6,589 nt of DNA from an uncultured Verrucomicrobiota bacterium. Lineage in GTDB: Bacteria > Verrucomicrobiota > Kiritimatiellia > RFP12 > UBA1067. The position numbers were made by a program, and so were the translations under genes. Position 1 is the stretch's first letter, and each line of letters begins with the position of its first letter. The notes below the pieces were generated by a model. That model was not told where the DNA came from. It ran no database searches and was given only the letters and a program-made list of their open reading frames with translations. This document shows positions 6,131 through 6,589 of this stretch, piece by piece. Location: contig CAMZET010000080.1 in the NCBI GenBank assembly GCA_947305825.1, positions 1-6,589 of the forward strand. Direction: 5' to 3'.

Positions 6131-6589
6131 TCAAATCGCGGCCAGCGCTTCGTCGAGCGCGGCGATTATGTCGTCGATGTGCTCGATGCCAATTGAGAGG
6201 CGTATGAGTTCCGGAGCGACGCCGCCCTTGCGCAAATCTTCGTCCGAGAGCTGCGAATGCGTCGTCGAAGCGGGATGGATGATGAGGCTCTTGGCGTCGC
6301 CGACGTTGGCGAGTATGGAGAACACCTCGCCGTTCGCGGCGTCCGTGACCCTGCGCGCCTCGTCCGCTCCGCCCCTGACGCCGAAGACGACAACGCCGCC
6401 CGCGCCGTTCGGCAGATATTTCGCGGCGAGTTCCGGCTGCGTGAGCGAAGGATACTTGACCCAGGCAACCTTCGGATGCGCCGAGAGCCATTTGGCGACG
6501 GCGAGGGCGTTCTCGCTGTGGCGAGCGATTCTCAGCGGCAGCGACTCCACGCCCTGGAGGAAGAGCCACGCGGCGTCGGGCGCGAGCGT
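6131..6589 (-). CDS. metY: O-acetylhomoserine sulfhydrylase, C-terminal part (5' truncated by window edge)
   Basis: This cytoplasmic PLP enzyme of the Cys/Met metabolism (MetB/MetC fold) family makes homocysteine from O-acetylhomoserine and sulfide. Only the last 152 codons are present, and the frame runs open to the window edge. The fragment starts TLAPDAAWLFLQGVESLPLR, matching the ALSPFNAFLxLQGLETLxLR segment of the family, and continues with RHSENALAVAKWL. The segment NVGDAKSLIIHPASTTHSQL (95-114) is diagnostic for O-acetylhomoserine sulfhydrylase rather than cystathionine gamma-synthase or methionine gamma-lyase. LIRLSIGIEHIDD near the end includes the conserved Arg130 expected to bind the substrate carboxylate. 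The PLP lysine lies upstream, outside the window. Some enzymes of this type also act on O-acetylserine. With cysK downstream, the cell appears able to fix sulfide through both cysteine and homocysteine. Confidence 0.93.
   Translation of the reverse strand, partial: TLAPDAAWLFLQGVESLPLRIARHSENALAVAKWLSAHPKVAWVKYPSLTQPELAAKYLPNGAGGVVVFGVRGGADEARRVTDAANGEVFSILANVGDAKSLIIHPASTTHSQLSDEDLRKGGVAPELIRLSIGIEHIDDIIAALDEALAAI

Overview
The window is GC-rich and densely coding. It reads as chromosomal DNA from a Gram-negative bacterium that also has an HPr kinase. The Gram-negative inference rests on a probable outer-membrane beta-barrel protein (5210-6082, signal-peptide-like start, C-terminal Phe). The HPr kinase/HPr/Enzyme I set is shared by Firmicutes and by several Gram-negative groups, including PVC bacteria (Verrucomicrobia, Kiritimatiellae, Lentisphaerae), spirochaetes and some Proteobacteria. 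A PVC-type bacterium is my best guess, but it is only a guess because there is no rRNA or marker gene here.

Left half, + strand (1-3332): a tight cluster of hprK (3' end only), ptsH, ptsI and a FabH-like ketosynthase. Together hprK, ptsH and ptsI encode the general phosphotransfer chain (PEP to Enzyme I to HPr-His) and the enzyme that phosphorylates and dephosphorylates HPr on a regulatory serine. No sugar permease (EII) gene is in view. ptsH and ptsI overlap by 11 nt or are separated by 7 nt, depending on the ptsI start. ptsI and the ketosynthase gene share an ATGA stop/start overlap, so all four genes are probably one operon.

Right half, - strand (3329-6589), in transcription order: the 3' end of metY (O-acetylhomoserine sulfhydrylase), a DUF3034-like putative outer-membrane protein, cysK (cysteine synthase) and a LysR-family regulator. 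This is a sulfide-assimilation group: MetY and CysK both incorporate sulfide into an O-acetylated amino acid, and the regulator sits 4 nt behind cysK. A strong extended -10 promoter lies in the 41-nt gap before cysK, so cysK-lysR can probably be transcribed separately from metY-DUF3034.

The two gene groups converge and their stop codons overlap at 3329-3332, leaving no intergenic space there. There is no non-coding stretch over 50 bases, and I saw no RNA gene, mobile element, CRISPR array or repeat family. Nothing here is a clearly undescribed system. The most interesting points are the diverged ketosynthase coupled to Enzyme I, the barrel protein between two sulfhydrylase genes, and the palindromic promoter of cysK.
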